Assembly (NCBI RefSeq): GCF_019649015.1
Contig: NZ_BLPI01000001.1
Location: 1,649,001-1,713,000, forward strand
Direction of reading: 5' to 3'
From: Agarivorans litoreus
Lineage (GTDB): Bacteria; Pseudomonadota; Gammaproteobacteria; Enterobacterales; Celerinatantimonadaceae
DNA length: 64,000 nt
Shown here: in pieces, positions 9,147 through 18,062 of the stretch
How positions within the stretch are numbered: the first letter of the stretch is position 1
Layout: each line of letters begins with the position of its first letter
The notes under the pieces: model-generated
Seen by the model: the letters and a program-made list of their open reading frames with translations, nothing else
What the model was told of the DNA's origin: nothing
Database searches by the model: none
Made by a program: the position numbers and the translations under genes

Positions 9147-10532
9147 ATGTACGCATCTCCTATTACTTTGAATCGCTCTTGGCTAGAGCAGTTCTGGCGC
9201 CTAGCTTGGCCAATATCTTTACAAGCAGTATTACTAAGCTTATTAGGCTTGGTAGACGTACTAATGGTTGCCACTTTAGGTGATGCCGAAGTCGCCGCAG
9301 TAGGTTATGCCGGTCGCGCATTCTTTGTGGCGATTGTGATCTTAAATGGCTTCTCGACCGCTTGTGCCATTTTAAGTGCGCAGCACTGGGGCACTAAAAA
9401 CTGGACAGCCATTGGCCGCACGGTGGCTTTATCTTTCTATGCTGGACTTATTTTTACCCTGGCAACCTTAGCCTTCATGCTTTTCAGCCCTAGCACCATT
9501 ATGCAATGGGGCAGCAGTGATGCTCATTTAGTAGCTATTGGCAGCGATTATATTCGCGCAACCGCCTTGATGATTCTATTCACCTTGCCGGTGATTGTGT
9601 TTGAGTCTGCACTACGAGCAAGTGGCAATACCAAGCTACCGCTGTACATTAGTGTTTTTGCTGTGGTCGCCAATATCGCGCTTAACCAAGTATTAATTTT
9701 TGGTTTTGGCTCGATCCCAGCAATGGGTATTGTAGGCGCAGGTGTTGCGACAGTTATCGCACGTTTACTGCAACTCGTTGTATTGTGGGCCAGCCTTTGG
9801 TGGCAAAAACACCCTTTACTAAAAGTATGTTTAATTGGTTTTTGGCAGTTTAAACAAGCTGAGCTAATCAAATACGCCAAGCTTGCTGTGCCACTAGTTA
9901 TTAACTTTAGTATTTGGTCGAGCGGTGTATTTGTATTTGCCACCTTGTATGGTCAATTGGGCACTAACGCGTTGGCGGCCATGAGCCTAATTAGCCCTAT
10001 AGAAGGCATCGCTATTTCGTGTTTTATGGGCTTTTCGAGCGCTTGCTCCATCATAGTGGGCAACAAATTAGGGGCCAACCAATTCAAGCAGGCTTGGATA
10101 GATGCACGTTTAGCCTTGTTAGTTAGCCCTATTGCCGCCATTGGTATCGGTGTCGCTATTTGGTTATTGAGCTATCCTTTATTGAACTTGTTTGGCGCTT
10201 TAGAATCAGAAACTTTGCAACTAGCCCAACAATTGGTGTTAGTGCTAGCAGCCTCTACTTGGCTACGCATTTTTAACATGGTGCTAATTAACGGCATTTT
10301 GCGCAGCGGCGGCGACAATAGCTTTTGCTTAATGTCGGATACATTCTGCCAATGGGGTGTGGGTTTAATGCTTACTTCTATTGCGATTTTTGTGTTCGAT
10401 GTAAGCTTAATCACCGCCTTCTGTATCGCGTTAAGTGAAGAAGTATTTAAAGCTATGTTGTGTTTTTGGCGAATGAACCAGAAAAAATGGCTACGTAACC
10501 TAACTACCGAGCCTCTCGCCGAAACCAACTGA
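9147..10532 (+). CDS. MATE-family cation-coupled multidrug exporter
   Basis: The 461-residue protein has twelve predicted membrane helices in two similar halves, as in NorM/DinF exporters. The N-terminal block RLAWPISLQAVLLSLLGLVDVLMVATLG is the MATE helix 1-2 signature, and the LGDAEVAAVG segment follows. It expels cationic drugs or metabolites in exchange for sodium or protons; which one cannot be told. It is divergent from the AraC gene. Confidence 0.92.
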   Translation: MYASPITLNRSWLEQFWRLAWPISLQAVLLSLLGLVDVLMVATLGDAEVAAVGYAGRAFFVAIVILNGFSTACAILSAQHWGTKNWTAIGRTVALSFYAGLIFTLATLAFMLFSPSTIMQWGSSDAHLVAIGSDYIRATALMILFTLPVIVFESALRASGNTKLPLYISVFAVVANIALNQVLIFGFGSIPAMGIVGAGVATVIARLLQLVVLWASLWWQKHPLLKVCLIGFWQFKQAELIKYAKLAVPLVINFSIWSSGVFVFATLYGQLGTNALAAMSLISPIEGIAISCFMGFSSACSIIVGNKLGANQFKQAWIDARLALLVSPIAAIGIGVAIWLLSYPLLNLFGALESETLQLAQQLVLVLAASTWLRIFNMVLINGILRSGGDNSFCLMSDTFCQWGVGLMLTSIAIFVFDVSLITAFCIALSEEVFKAMLCFWRMNQKKWLRNLTTEPLAETN

Positions 10533-10597
10533 TTAGACCAGAAAAATGCTGCCATTTTCTGCGAAAACCCTATAATTGTCGAAAATGTCGATGACAT

Positions 10598-10624
10598 AGC
10601 ACATTTATCTTTGATAAATGTGCT
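10598..10624. repeat. Perfect 12-bp inverted repeat upstream of aroQ
   Basis: AGCACATTTATC and GATAAATGTGCT are exact reverse complements around a TTT loop. It lies 66 bases after the MATE stop and 51 bases before aroQ. There is no T run after it on either strand, so it is not a standard rho-independent terminator. It could be an operator or a structured leader of the aroQ-accBC transcript. Confidence 0.7.
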
Positions 10625-10675
10625 AACCTTAAGAAATTGACAAGTTCTATAATTTAAGCTGGTTTTTCAACGAAA

Positions 10676-11122
10676 ATGACTGATAAATTCTCTATTTTGT
10701 TACTCAATGGTCCAAATCTAAACTTACTGGGCAAACGTGAACCTGAAGTTTACGGTCACCAGAGTTTAGACGACATTGTTGAACAGCTACGCCAGCAAGC
10801 CAATGACCTGGGCGTAAATCTGCAAGATTTCCAATCTAATGTCGAAGGCGAACTTATTAACCGCATTCATCAAGCCATGGGCGAGATCGATTTCATCATC
10901 ATCAACCCTGCGGCTTTTACTCATACCAGCGTAGCGCTGCGCGATGCGCTACTGGGTGTGAACATTCCATTTATAGAAATTCACCTATCTAACGTGCATG
11001 CACGTGAACCCTTCCGTCATCACTCTTACCTTGCCGACAAAGCAGAAGGAGTGATATGTGGTTTAGGTAGTCAAGGATATCAATTTGCTTTAACTGCAGC
11101 GCTCAACAAGCTGCAGAAATAG
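10676..11122 (+). CDS. aroQ: Type II 3-dehydroquinate dehydratase
   Basis: This enzyme catalyses the third step of the shikimate pathway, 3-dehydroquinate to 3-dehydroshikimate. The 148 residues match the dodecameric type II family. Seen: the N-terminal [19 protein letters not shown] loop carrying the catalytic arginine and tyrosine, [16 protein letters not shown], and [19 protein letters not shown] with the catalytic histidine. It lies directly upstream of accBC, the arrangement found in many gammaproteobacteria, with 36 bases between aroQ and accB. Confidence 0.96.
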   Translation: MTDKFSILLLNGPNLNLLGKREPEVYGHQSLDDIVEQLRQQANDLGVNLQDFQSNVEGELINRIHQAMGEIDFIIINPAAFTHTSVALRDALLGVNIPFIEIHLSNVHAREPFRHHSYLADKAEGVICGLGSQGYQFALTAALNKLQK

Positions 11123-11158
11123 CTATTTAATTAACCTAATACGATAAAGAGAGCCCTT

Positions 11159-11608
11159 ATGGATATTCGCAAGATTAAAAAATTAATCGAATTAGTTGAA
11201 GAATCTGGTGTTGCTGAACTAGAAATCACCGAAGGTGAAGAGGCAGTACGAATCAGCCGTAACTTCAGCGGTGCGGCACAAGCCGTATATGCTCCAGCTC
11301 CTGTTGCAGCACCGGCTCCAGTTGCAGCAGCTCCAGCCGCCCCCGCTGCTCCAGCTGCTAGCGAAGTAGCTTCTGGCCACCAATTATTATCGCCAATGGT
11401 AGGTACTTTCTACCGTTCTTCATCTCCAGAAGCGCAACCATTTGTGCAAGAAGGCCAACAAGTTAACGTAGGTGACACCCTATGTATCATTGAAGCCATG
11501 AAGATGATGAATCAAATCGACGCCGACAAATCTGGCGTGATTAAAGCCATTTTGGTTGAAGACGGTGACGCCGTTGAATTTGATGAACCGCTATTCATCA
11601 TCGAATAA
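11159..11608 (+). CDS. accB: Biotin carboxyl carrier protein of acetyl-CoA carboxylase
   Basis: AccB carries the biotin that shuttles CO2 between AccC and the AccAD transferase in the first committed step of fatty acid synthesis. The 149 residues comprise an N-terminal helical region, an Ala/Pro-rich flexible linker (about 44-75) and a C-terminal biotinyl domain. The biotinylation motif EAMKMMNQI is near residue 113-121; its lysine is the attachment site. Co-transcribed with accC, 12 bases downstream. Confidence 0.97.
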   Translation: MDIRKIKKLIELVEESGVAELEITEGEEAVRISRNFSGAAQAVYAPAPVAAPAPVAAAPAAPAAPAASEVASGHQLLSPMVGTFYRSSSPEAQPFVQEGQQVNVGDTLCIIEAMKMMNQIDADKSGVIKAILVEDGDAVEFDEPLFIIE

Positions 11609-11620
11609 AGAGGCATTTGT

Positions 11621-12961
11621 ATGCTAGATAAAGTAGTTATTGCTAACCGTGGTGAAATTGCCCTGCGTATTTTACGTGCATGTAAAGAGCTAGGCATTAA
11701 AACGGTAGCTGTGCACTCAACAGCCGATCGTGACCTTAAACACGTATTGTTAGCCGACGAATCAATTTGTATTGGTAAGCCTGCGGCAACCGAAAGTTAC
11801 CTAGACATTCCGCGCATTATTGCTGCTGCCGAAGTTACCGATGCAGTGGCCATTCACCCGGGTTATGGTTTCTTGTCTGAAAACGCCGAATTCTCTGAAA
11901 TAGTAGAGAAGAGCGGGTTTATCTTTATCGGCCCTAAAGCTGAAACCATCCGCATGATGGGTGATAAAGTTGAAGCGATTAAAGCCATGAAAAAAGCCGG
12001 TGTACCATGTGTACCTGGCTCAGATGGCCCACTAGGCAACGATAGAAAACAAAATGCGGCCATTGCCAAACGCATTGGCTACCCGATTATCATCAAAGCT
12101 GCTGGCGGCGGTGGTGGTCGTGGTATGCGTGTTGTATACAAGGAAGAAGAGCTGCAAAGCTCTATCGACTTAACCCGTAGCGAGGCCGGTGCTTTTTTTG
12201 GTAACGACATCGTATACATGGAGAAGTACCTAGAGAATCCTCGTCACGTAGAGGTTCAGGTATTATCAGACGGCCAAGGCGGCGCTATTCACTTAGGTGA
12301 GCGTGACTGCTCTATGCAGCGTCGCCACCAAAAGGTGGTTGAAGAAGCTCCAGCTCCAGGCATTACCGAAGATATGCGCCGCAACATTGGTGAGCGCTGT
12401 ACCCGCGCATGTATTGAAATTAACTACCGCGGAGCAGGCACATTCGAGTTCTTGTATGAAAATGGCGAGTTCTACTTCATTGAGATGAACACCCGTATTC
12501 AGGTTGAACACCCAGTAACTGAAATGGTGACTGGCATCGACTTAATTAAAGAGCAACTGCGCATTGCTGCTGGTCAGCCCTTATCATTTAGCCAAGAGCA
12601 AGTGAAATTAACTGGCCACGCGATTGAGTGTCGTATTAATGCTGAAGATCCGGAAACTTTTATCCCATCTCCTGGTCGCATTAACCGTTTCCACCCGCCA
12701 GGTGGCATGGGCATTCGTTGGGATTCGCATGTATATGCGGGTTACTCCGTTCCGCCATACTATGACTCTATGATTGGTAAACTAATTACCTATGGTGAAA
12801 ACCGCGACATTGCCATTGCACGCATGAAAAATGCCCTTTCTGAGCTAGTGATCGACGGCATCAAAACCAACGTTCCGCTGCAAGAAAAAATTATGCGAGA
12901 CGAGAACTTCCAGTTTGGTGGCGCGAATATTCACTACCTAGAAAAGAAACTTGGTTTGTAA
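11621..12961 (+). CDS. accC: Biotin carboxylase subunit of acetyl-CoA carboxylase
   Basis: AccC uses ATP and bicarbonate to carboxylate biotin on AccB. The 446-residue length matches E. coli AccC (449). Seen in order: [20 protein letters not shown], the carboxylase N-domain; the ATP-grasp glycine-rich loop [14 protein letters not shown] at about 159-172; and the [14 protein letters not shown] active-site block at about 288-301. It ends the aroQ-accB-accC transcript at a strong terminator. Confidence 0.98.
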   Translation: MLDKVVIANRGEIALRILRACKELGIKTVAVHSTADRDLKHVLLADESICIGKPAATESYLDIPRIIAAAEVTDAVAIHPGYGFLSENAEFSEIVEKSGFIFIGPKAETIRMMGDKVEAIKAMKKAGVPCVPGSDGPLGNDRKQNAAIAKRIGYPIIIKAAGGGGGRGMRVVYKEEELQSSIDLTRSEAGAFFGNDIVYMEKYLENPRHVEVQVLSDGQGGAIHLGERDCSMQRRHQKVVEEAPAPGITEDMRRNIGERCTRACIEINYRGAGTFEFLYENGEFYFIEMNTRIQVEHPVTEMVTGIDLIKEQLRIAAGQPLSFSQEQVKLTGHAIECRINAEDPETFIPSPGRINRFHPPGGMGIRWDSHVYAGYSVPPYYDSMIGKLITYGENRDIAIARMKNALSELVIDGIKTNVPLQEKIMRDENFQFGGANIHYLEKKLGL

Positions 12962-12980
12962 GTAGCCAACGCTAGATTTA

Positions 12981-13013
12981 AAAAAGGCCTTAAGCAATGC
13001 TTAAGGCCTTTTT
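12981..13013 (+). terminator. Terminator of accC
   Basis: AAAAAGGCCTTAAGC pairs perfectly with GCTTAAGGCCTTTTT (15 bp, loop AAT) and ends in a T run. The perfect symmetry also lets it work for the converging gene. Confidence 0.92.
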
Positions 13014-13169
13014 ATTTGCTTGGTTAAACTATTTAACGCTACCTGCAATAGGCTAACTATTGGCGCGCAGCTTCGCCTTGAACTAAGCAAAACTATCTCG
13101 CCAGAAACATGAAGCTAGGTTAGGTACTGACTTGCAAAGCTATCGTCATTTCCTTATCCCGAGTTCAGG

Positions 13170-14243
13170 TTATTTGAAAACCCGCCACCACGCTTCTGTA
13201 ATTGGACTTTGCCCAACGGTGAATACCTCACCGATTTTAGGCGTTATCAATTTTACATTGGCTTGCTCAGTTAGCTGGCTAATTTGCTCAAACGGTTCAT
13301 ACCAAGAGTGGAAAGCCAAATCAAAGGTAGAGTTATGCACCGGCATCAAGGCCTTCCCTTTTAAATCCAAATGAGCTTGCAAAGTTTGCTCTGGCGTCAT
13401 ATGTACCGCTGACCAATCTTTGTCATAAGCGCCGGTTTCCATCATGGTTAAATCAAAGGGGCCATAACGCTCACCAATTTGCTTAAAACCATCGAAGTAA
13501 CCAGAGTCACCGCTAAAAAATACTCGCTGCTCCGGCGCATCAATCACATAAGATGCCCAAAGCGTTTGGTTGGCGTCAAATAAGCCACGACCAGAGAAGT
13601 GCTGTGTTGGCGTGGCTGTCACTGTTAACTCACCAAAATTGGCCGACTGCCACCAGCGTAAGCGTTGAATCTTTTGCCTATCCACTCCCCAATCTAGCAG
13701 GTGTTGATCAACCCCTTCAGGTACCACAAAATGCTGAACCTTATCTTTTAACAGCTTGATGCTGTGCTTGTCTAAATGGTCGTAGTGATCATGGGAAATA
13801 AGCACACCATCAATATTGTCTAACTCACTCAGCTTAAGCGGAGGTTGATGAAAACGCTTGGGGCCAATAAAGCTAAAAGGAGATGTTCGCTGCGAAAATA
13901 CCGGATCAATCAACCAGCGTTGCCCAGCCACTTGCATGTAAACACTCGAATGACCAAAGCGAATAACACTGCTTTGATCGGCAGGTAATGCGTCAAGTTG
14001 AGAAGCGCTCAAAGGCATCACCGGAATGCCATTACTTGGCGTAGCATCTACCCGCTGCTCACTCACATAACGCCACAAAATACCCCAAGCCGAGGCATTA
14101 GCTGGCATTGCTTGTGCGTTTTGGTACTTACCATTATTAACTTGGGTAGTAAAAACCGTGTTGTCAGCCGCTATGGCTGAAGCGAATGGTGTACTCATTA
14201 ATCCTCCCAAACAAAAACTAATAACCTTGTTTCGTGTGCTCAA
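13170..14243 (-). CDS. Exported metallo-beta-lactamase-fold hydrolase (NAPE-PLD/UlaG-like)
   Basis: The 357-residue protein starts with a signal peptide (about residues 1-26) and carries the metal-binding motif SHDHYDHLD at about residues 150-158 (HxHxDH). Later come a FSGDSGYFDGF metal-ligand segment and PVHNSTFDLAFHSW near the end. The overall pattern resembles the family including N-acyl-phosphatidylethanolamine phospholipase D and UlaG-like lactonases. The substrate is not predictable; a periplasmic or lipid-related role is inference from the signal peptide. Converges on accC; no operon partner. Confidence 0.85.
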   Translation of the reverse strand: MSTRNKVISFCLGGLMSTPFASAIAADNTVFTTQVNNGKYQNAQAMPANASAWGILWRYVSEQRVDATPSNGIPVMPLSASQLDALPADQSSVIRFGHSSVYMQVAGQRWLIDPVFSQRTSPFSFIGPKRFHQPPLKLSELDNIDGVLISHDHYDHLDKHSIKLLKDKVQHFVVPEGVDQHLLDWGVDRQKIQRLRWWQSANFGELTVTATPTQHFSGRGLFDANQTLWASYVIDAPEQRVFFSGDSGYFDGFKQIGERYGPFDLTMMETGAYDKDWSAVHMTPEQTLQAHLDLKGKALMPVHNSTFDLAFHSWYEPFEQISQLTEQANVKLITPKIGEVFTVGQSPITEAWWRVFK

Positions 14244-14489
14244 CGTGGCGCCCTCTTAAATTACACCAAGGAGTTTACTTCCAACAAACACCAAAGTAAA
14301 CCCATTGGTTTACTTTGTTTTGAGACGTCAAATGTAAGCAAGTTGTTACAGCAATATCTGGTTGGGCGATGGCTTGAGCCTGCAGTTTCCAAAATTTGTC
14401 TTACACTTAAACCATCTTAGTTAGAGCAAAGTTATGCTTTGGGAAGTGATAATTTAGCCAACACCTGAAACGGAATTGAGTGCAATACT

Positions 14490-14885
14490 ATGATTATTAA
14501 ACCAATCTATGAAATATTGCCGAGCCTTTACTTGGCTGCCGGCTCAAGCTCGGTAATATGGATAGACTCTACCCTAGGAGTAGCAGGTGGTGTGTTGTTG
14601 TTTTTTCTTGGCTCATTGATTTGGGTAATGCGCTCTAATTTTCGGCGTTTAGACCAAGCCACTAATAATACCAAACGTTTTTCCATTCCCGAGTCTTTAT
14701 ACGAGTTTATGCCCTTTTTGTTTATCGGTTTAGCTCTCTCTTTAGCTTCTACGCAGCAATCTATCGCCGCTTACGCTATTGCCGCCTTATGTTTATATCG
14801 AGGCTGCTCTCTACTCTATATGCGTCATCGCTTCCGCCGCCACGCATGGCAAAAGGCATCGAGCAATGTTGAAACTAGCCATTAA
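14490..14885 (+). CDS. Small integral membrane protein, paralogue 1 of a tandem pair
   Basis: I do not recognise a named family. The 131-residue protein has about four hydrophobic segments and two copies of a similar motif: IYEILPSLYLAAG at the N-terminus and LYEFMPFLFIGLA at about 70-82. It also has the segment WVMRSNFRRLD after the second helix. The next gene encodes a close paralogue with the same plan and the same WVMRSN motif. The start has only a weak ribosome binding site. Inner-membrane location is inferred from hydrophobicity; function unknown. Confidence 0.7.
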   Translation: MIIKPIYEILPSLYLAAGSSSVIWIDSTLGVAGGVLLFFLGSLIWVMRSNFRRLDQATNNTKRFSIPESLYEFMPFLFIGLALSLASTQQSIAAYAIAALCLYRGCSLLYMRHRFRRHAWQKASSNVETSH

Positions 14886-14975
14886 CCTTTAAACATACCA
14901 AAGCACAATTTGGCCATTTTCCTGATTAAGTCTATGCTTATTAATGTTAATAAAAGGTTGCTACAGGGAGAGCTA

Positions 14976-15356
14976 ATGCTACCAAGAGCCATCTATGAAG
15001 TACTGCCAAGCGGTTATTTATCTGCAGGGACAGGGTCAATGTTATTACTTGAACCTTGGTTAGCCCATGTTGGTGGTGCATTATTATTTTGCATGGGTGC
15101 GCTTGTTTGGGTAATGCGTTCAAACTATCGCCGCTTCGACAAATATAAGAAATCTTTTGCCCGCAAAAGCAAAGCCATTCCCGAGCCAGTTTACGAATTT
15201 ATTCCCTTTTTATATCTTGCCAGTAGCGTGTTGGTATTAAACCTTACGTTTAATACCCCTGCGCTAATTGTCGCAGCTTTAGCGGGATGTCGTGGTTTAG
15301 TTTTATTGTACAAACGTGCGCAGTATCGCAACCGCGGCTTAAGCCCAGCCAATTAA
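14976..15356 (+). CDS. Small integral membrane protein, paralogue 2 of a tandem pair
   Basis: This 126-residue protein aligns along its length with the preceding gene product: IYEVLPSGYLSAG near the start, WVMRSNYRRFDKY, and VYEFIPFLYLASS in the second half. I start it at the ATG 14976, which follows a good ribosome binding site (agggagagcta); an upstream in-frame start at 14910 would add 22 residues absent from the paralogue. The N-terminal and central motifs resemble one another, suggesting an internal duplication before the gene duplication. Function unknown. Confidence 0.72.
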   Translation: MLPRAIYEVLPSGYLSAGTGSMLLLEPWLAHVGGALLFCMGALVWVMRSNYRRFDKYKKSFARKSKAIPEPVYEFIPFLYLASSVLVLNLTFNTPALIVAALAGCRGLVLLYKRAQYRNRGLSPAN

Positions 15357-15568
15357 CCAGCAGAAATCTAATTAACCAGGTTAGCTTATCCCTAGCCTTT
15401 TTATTTACTCAAGACAATAAATAGCAGTCTTGGCTTATAAACAAGTTCTCCCAGTAGAGACAACAAATGCTAGTTTCGCTCCCTTCGCTTTAAGGGATTT
15501 CAATTTTTAGATGATAAGCCTTATCTAACGCAGTACACTTGCCGCCTAATCTAGTAGAGGAGCGGAAA

Positions 15569-16447
15569 ATGCCTTGGATCCAGCTAAAAATAAACGCCAC
15601 TAAAGATACTGCCGATGCCATTGGAGATATTTTAATGGAAACCGGCTGCCAAGCCGTGACATTCTTAGACCGCCACGACACGCCAGTATTTGAGCCCTTG
15701 TTAGGTGAAACGCCACTATGGGGCGATACCGATGTACAAGGCCTATACGATGCCGCTACCGATATGTCGCCTATTCTTAACTTCTTAACCGAAGCGCTTA
15801 TTCTAGAAGACGGCAACTACAAACTAGACCAACTAGAAGACAAAGACTGGGAACGCGAATGGATGAAAGACTTCCATCCAATGCAGTTTGGCGAACGCTT
15901 GTGGATTTGCCCTAGCTGGACAGACGTACCAGATCCTAGCGCGGTAAACGTAATGCTAGACCCAGGCCTAGCCTTTGGCACAGGTACTCACCCAACCACA
16001 GCACTTTGCTTAAAATGGTTAGACCAACTTGACCTTAGCAATAAAACCGTCGTGGACTTTGGCTGTGGCAGCGGCATTTTAGCCATTGCCGCAATTAAGC
16101 TAGGCGCTAAACGGGTAGTTGGGATAGACATCGACCCACAAGCAATTTTAGCTAGCCGCGACAATGCCGAGCGTAATGGCGTGGCCGACAAGCTAGAACT
16201 CTACCTACCTAAAGACCAACCTAAAGATTTCCAAGCAGATATTGTAGTGGCCAATATATTGGCAGGCCCACTTAAAGAGCTCAGCGAAATCATCCTAGCC
16301 TATTTAAAGCCGCAAGGTTCTATTGCCCTATCAGGCATTTTAGAAGAACAAAGCGACGAAGTAGTTACCGCCTATCAAACACAGTGCAATATGGATCCGG
16401 TTGTTCTTGATCAAGAATGGTGTCGATTAAGCGGAACAAAGCGCTAA
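15569..16447 (+). CDS. prmA: Ribosomal protein L11 methyltransferase
   Basis: PrmA trimethylates ribosomal protein L11 using S-adenosylmethionine. From the ATG at 15569, which follows AGAGGAGCGG, the protein has 292 residues, matching E. coli PrmA (293). The N-terminal substrate-binding domain ([11 protein letters not shown]) is followed by the SAM-binding Rossmann fold: [14 protein letters not shown] at about 131-144, then [20 protein letters not shown] and the NILAGPL catalytic loop. It precedes dusB-fis as in most gammaproteobacteria. Confidence 0.97.
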   Translation: MPWIQLKINATKDTADAIGDILMETGCQAVTFLDRHDTPVFEPLLGETPLWGDTDVQGLYDAATDMSPILNFLTEALILEDGNYKLDQLEDKDWEREWMKDFHPMQFGERLWICPSWTDVPDPSAVNVMLDPGLAFGTGTHPTTALCLKWLDQLDLSNKTVVDFGCGSGILAIAAIKLGAKRVVGIDIDPQAILASRDNAERNGVADKLELYLPKDQPKDFQADIVVANILAGPLKELSEIILAYLKPQGSIALSGILEEQSDEVVTAYQTQCNMDPVVLDQEWCRLSGTKR

Positions 16448-16610
16448 GTTCACCAATAATGTGGCACAAACCCTCTACTAAAGGGTTTGCTGCCATATTC
16501 CGTAGCTAAAAATCCAGCTTTTTTTTTGAAAAATGTTCAAAATATAGCCTTTTCAGCGTGCCTAAAAAGTCGTAAACTACGCCGCCCTGAGATTGAGAAG
16601 AACGACAGTC

Positions 16611-17567
16611 ATGCAAATAGGCAGTTACAAGCTGGACAATCCGGTGATACTAGCGCCTATGGCTGGAATTACCGATCAACCCTTTCGTCGCTTATGTTGG
16701 CGTTTAGGTGCGGGGCTTACGGTTTCAGAGATGGTGTCCAGTAACCCACGGGTTTGGAGTAGCCAAAAATCACTAAACCGCATGGTTCACCTAGATGAAT
16801 GTGGCATACGCAGTGTTCAAATAGCAGGTTCAGATCCAGAATTGATGGCTCTCGCCGCCCAACATAATGTGGCAAATGGCGCGCAAATCATCGATATCAA
16901 TATGGGCTGCCCAGCTAAAAAGGTAAACAAAAAGCTAGCTGGTTCGGCGCTATTGCAGCAACCCGAGTTAGTGAAACAAATTCTTGATGCTGTTGTACAC
17001 GCAGTGGATGTGCCGGTGACCCTAAAGATTCGCACTGGGTGGTCACCAGAACATCGCAATGCTTTGCAAATTGCCAAGCTTGCAGAAGCAGCCGGTATTC
17101 AATCTTTAGCCATACACGGTCGGACGCGAGCGTGTATGTATAAAGGTTTAGCCGAGTACGACACCATCAAAGCAGTAAAACAAGAGGTTTCGATACCTAT
17201 TGTGGCAAATGGTGATATCACCACACCGGAGCAAGCCAAGCACGTTTTGGATTACACCGGCGCGGACGCCATCATGATAGGTCGAGGAGCGCAAGGTAAC
17301 CCTTGGCTTTTCAGAGAAATTAATCACTTTTTAAGCACCGGGCAGCATTTAGATGCACCCAAAGCCGAAGAAGTGAAGGAAGTAATGCTTCACCACTTAG
17401 ACAACCTATATTCACATTATGGGGAGTACCAAGGGGTTCGTATCGCTCGCAAACATGTGGGGTGGTACTTGAAGCAATTAGCGGACACGGATGAGTTTCG
17501 TAGCCAGTTTAACCAGCTTGAATCAGCCCTGGTACAAACGTCCGCGATTGAACAGTTTTTCGAATAG
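16611..17567 (+). CDS. dusB: tRNA-dihydrouridine synthase B
   Basis: DusB is a flavoenzyme that reduces uridine to dihydrouridine in the tRNA D-loop. From the ATG at 16611 the product is 318 residues (E. coli 321) and begins [22 protein letters not shown], the Dus family start. Conserved parts: [20 protein letters not shown], with the active-site cysteine at about residue 100; [16 protein letters not shown]; and [10 protein letters not shown] for FMN phosphate binding. It is followed by fis 35 bases later; the dusB-fis operon is widely conserved and growth-phase regulated in E. coli. Confidence 0.97.
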   Translation: MQIGSYKLDNPVILAPMAGITDQPFRRLCWRLGAGLTVSEMVSSNPRVWSSQKSLNRMVHLDECGIRSVQIAGSDPELMALAAQHNVANGAQIIDINMGCPAKKVNKKLAGSALLQQPELVKQILDAVVHAVDVPVTLKIRTGWSPEHRNALQIAKLAEAAGIQSLAIHGRTRACMYKGLAEYDTIKAVKQEVSIPIVANGDITTPEQAKHVLDYTGADAIMIGRGAQGNPWLFREINHFLSTGQHLDAPKAEEVKEVMLHHLDNLYSHYGEYQGVRIARKHVGWYLKQLADTDEFRSQFNQLESALVQTSAIEQFFE

Positions 17568-17602
17568 TTGTGATCATTAATTAATTAAAAAGAGCGTCAA
17601 GT

Positions 17603-17902
17603 ATGTTTGATTCAAATACCACCACAAACACACTTTCTACTATGACTAGCAGTGCAACTAGCACTGAAGTGAAAGAACGTCCATTACGCGATTCAGTTGA
17701 GCAAGCATTGCGCAACTACTTCGCACAATTAAATGGCGAAGATGTGTCTGAATTGTACGAATTAGTACTATCTGAAGTTGAAGCTCCGTTGCTTGACGTA
17801 GTTATGCAATACACTCGCGGCAACCAAACCCGCGCTTCAATCATGTTAGGTATCAACCGCGGTACTTTACGCAAGAAATTGAAAAAATACGGCATGAACT
17901 AA
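17603..17902 (+). CDS. fis: Nucleoid protein and transcription factor Fis
   Basis: Fis bends DNA and activates rRNA and other growth-linked promoters. The 99 residues match E. coli Fis (98). The C-terminal helix-turn-helix, from [19 protein letters not shown] to [15 protein letters not shown], is essentially identical to the E. coli family, while the N-terminal beta-hairpin region is divergent. The gene ends the prmA-dusB-fis cluster. Its terminator region is one arm of a direct repeat that recurs 3.6 kb downstream. Confidence 0.98.
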   Translation: MFDSNTTTNTLSTMTSSATSTEVKERPLRDSVEQALRNYFAQLNGEDVSELYELVLSEVEAPLLDVVMQYTRGNQTRASIMLGINRGTLRKKLKKYGMN

Positions 17903-17911
17903 ACACCTGTT

Positions 17912-17979
17912 CATAAGGTATTGATTAAAAAGCCAAAGTGAATGATTTTACTTTGGCTTTTTTGTTTTTGTCACACACC
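17912..17979 (+). repeat. Direct repeat, fis-proximal copy (contains the fis terminator)
   Basis: This 68-nt segment recurs at 21506-21573 with 60 identical bases and no gaps. It starts with CATAA, continues with a shared 22-base block ending in CCAAAGTG, and ends with a shared CACACACC. Inside it AAAAGCCAAAGT and ACTTTGGCTTTT form the rho-independent terminator of fis, followed by TTTTTTG. The pair brackets the retron gene and its neighbours, as attachment-site duplications do. Confidence 0.85.
17929..17963 (+). terminator. Terminator of fis
   Basis: AAAGCCAAAGTGAA pairs with TTTTACTTTGGCTTT (one G-T wobble) around a TGAT loop, with a T run after. It sits 26 bases after the fis stop. Confidence 0.93.
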
Positions 17980-18062
17980 ATGCTACACACCATAAAGTGT
18001 GTAAAACAGGTAACATTGACTAAATTTAGACTTAAAAAGGGTTTTACGAAATAGAGCGTAAT

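Larger units (their letters stand above)
17905..18062 (+). ncRNA. Candidate retron non-coding RNA (msr-msd) region, unproven
   Basis: Retron reverse transcriptases need a structured RNA, usually just upstream of their gene. Between fis and the RT gene I see three nested or adjacent inverted repeats. ACCTGTT (17905-17911) can pair with AACAGGT (18005-18011). TACACAC (17984-17990) pairs with GTGTGTA (17997-18003). GTAAAAC (18001-18007) pairs with GTTTTAC (18041-18047), enclosing the palindrome CTAAATTTAG (18020-18029). The first pair could play the a1/a2 role, but it spans the fis terminator and is only 7 bp, so the assignment is weak. The true RNA may be shorter or elsewhere. Confidence 0.3.
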
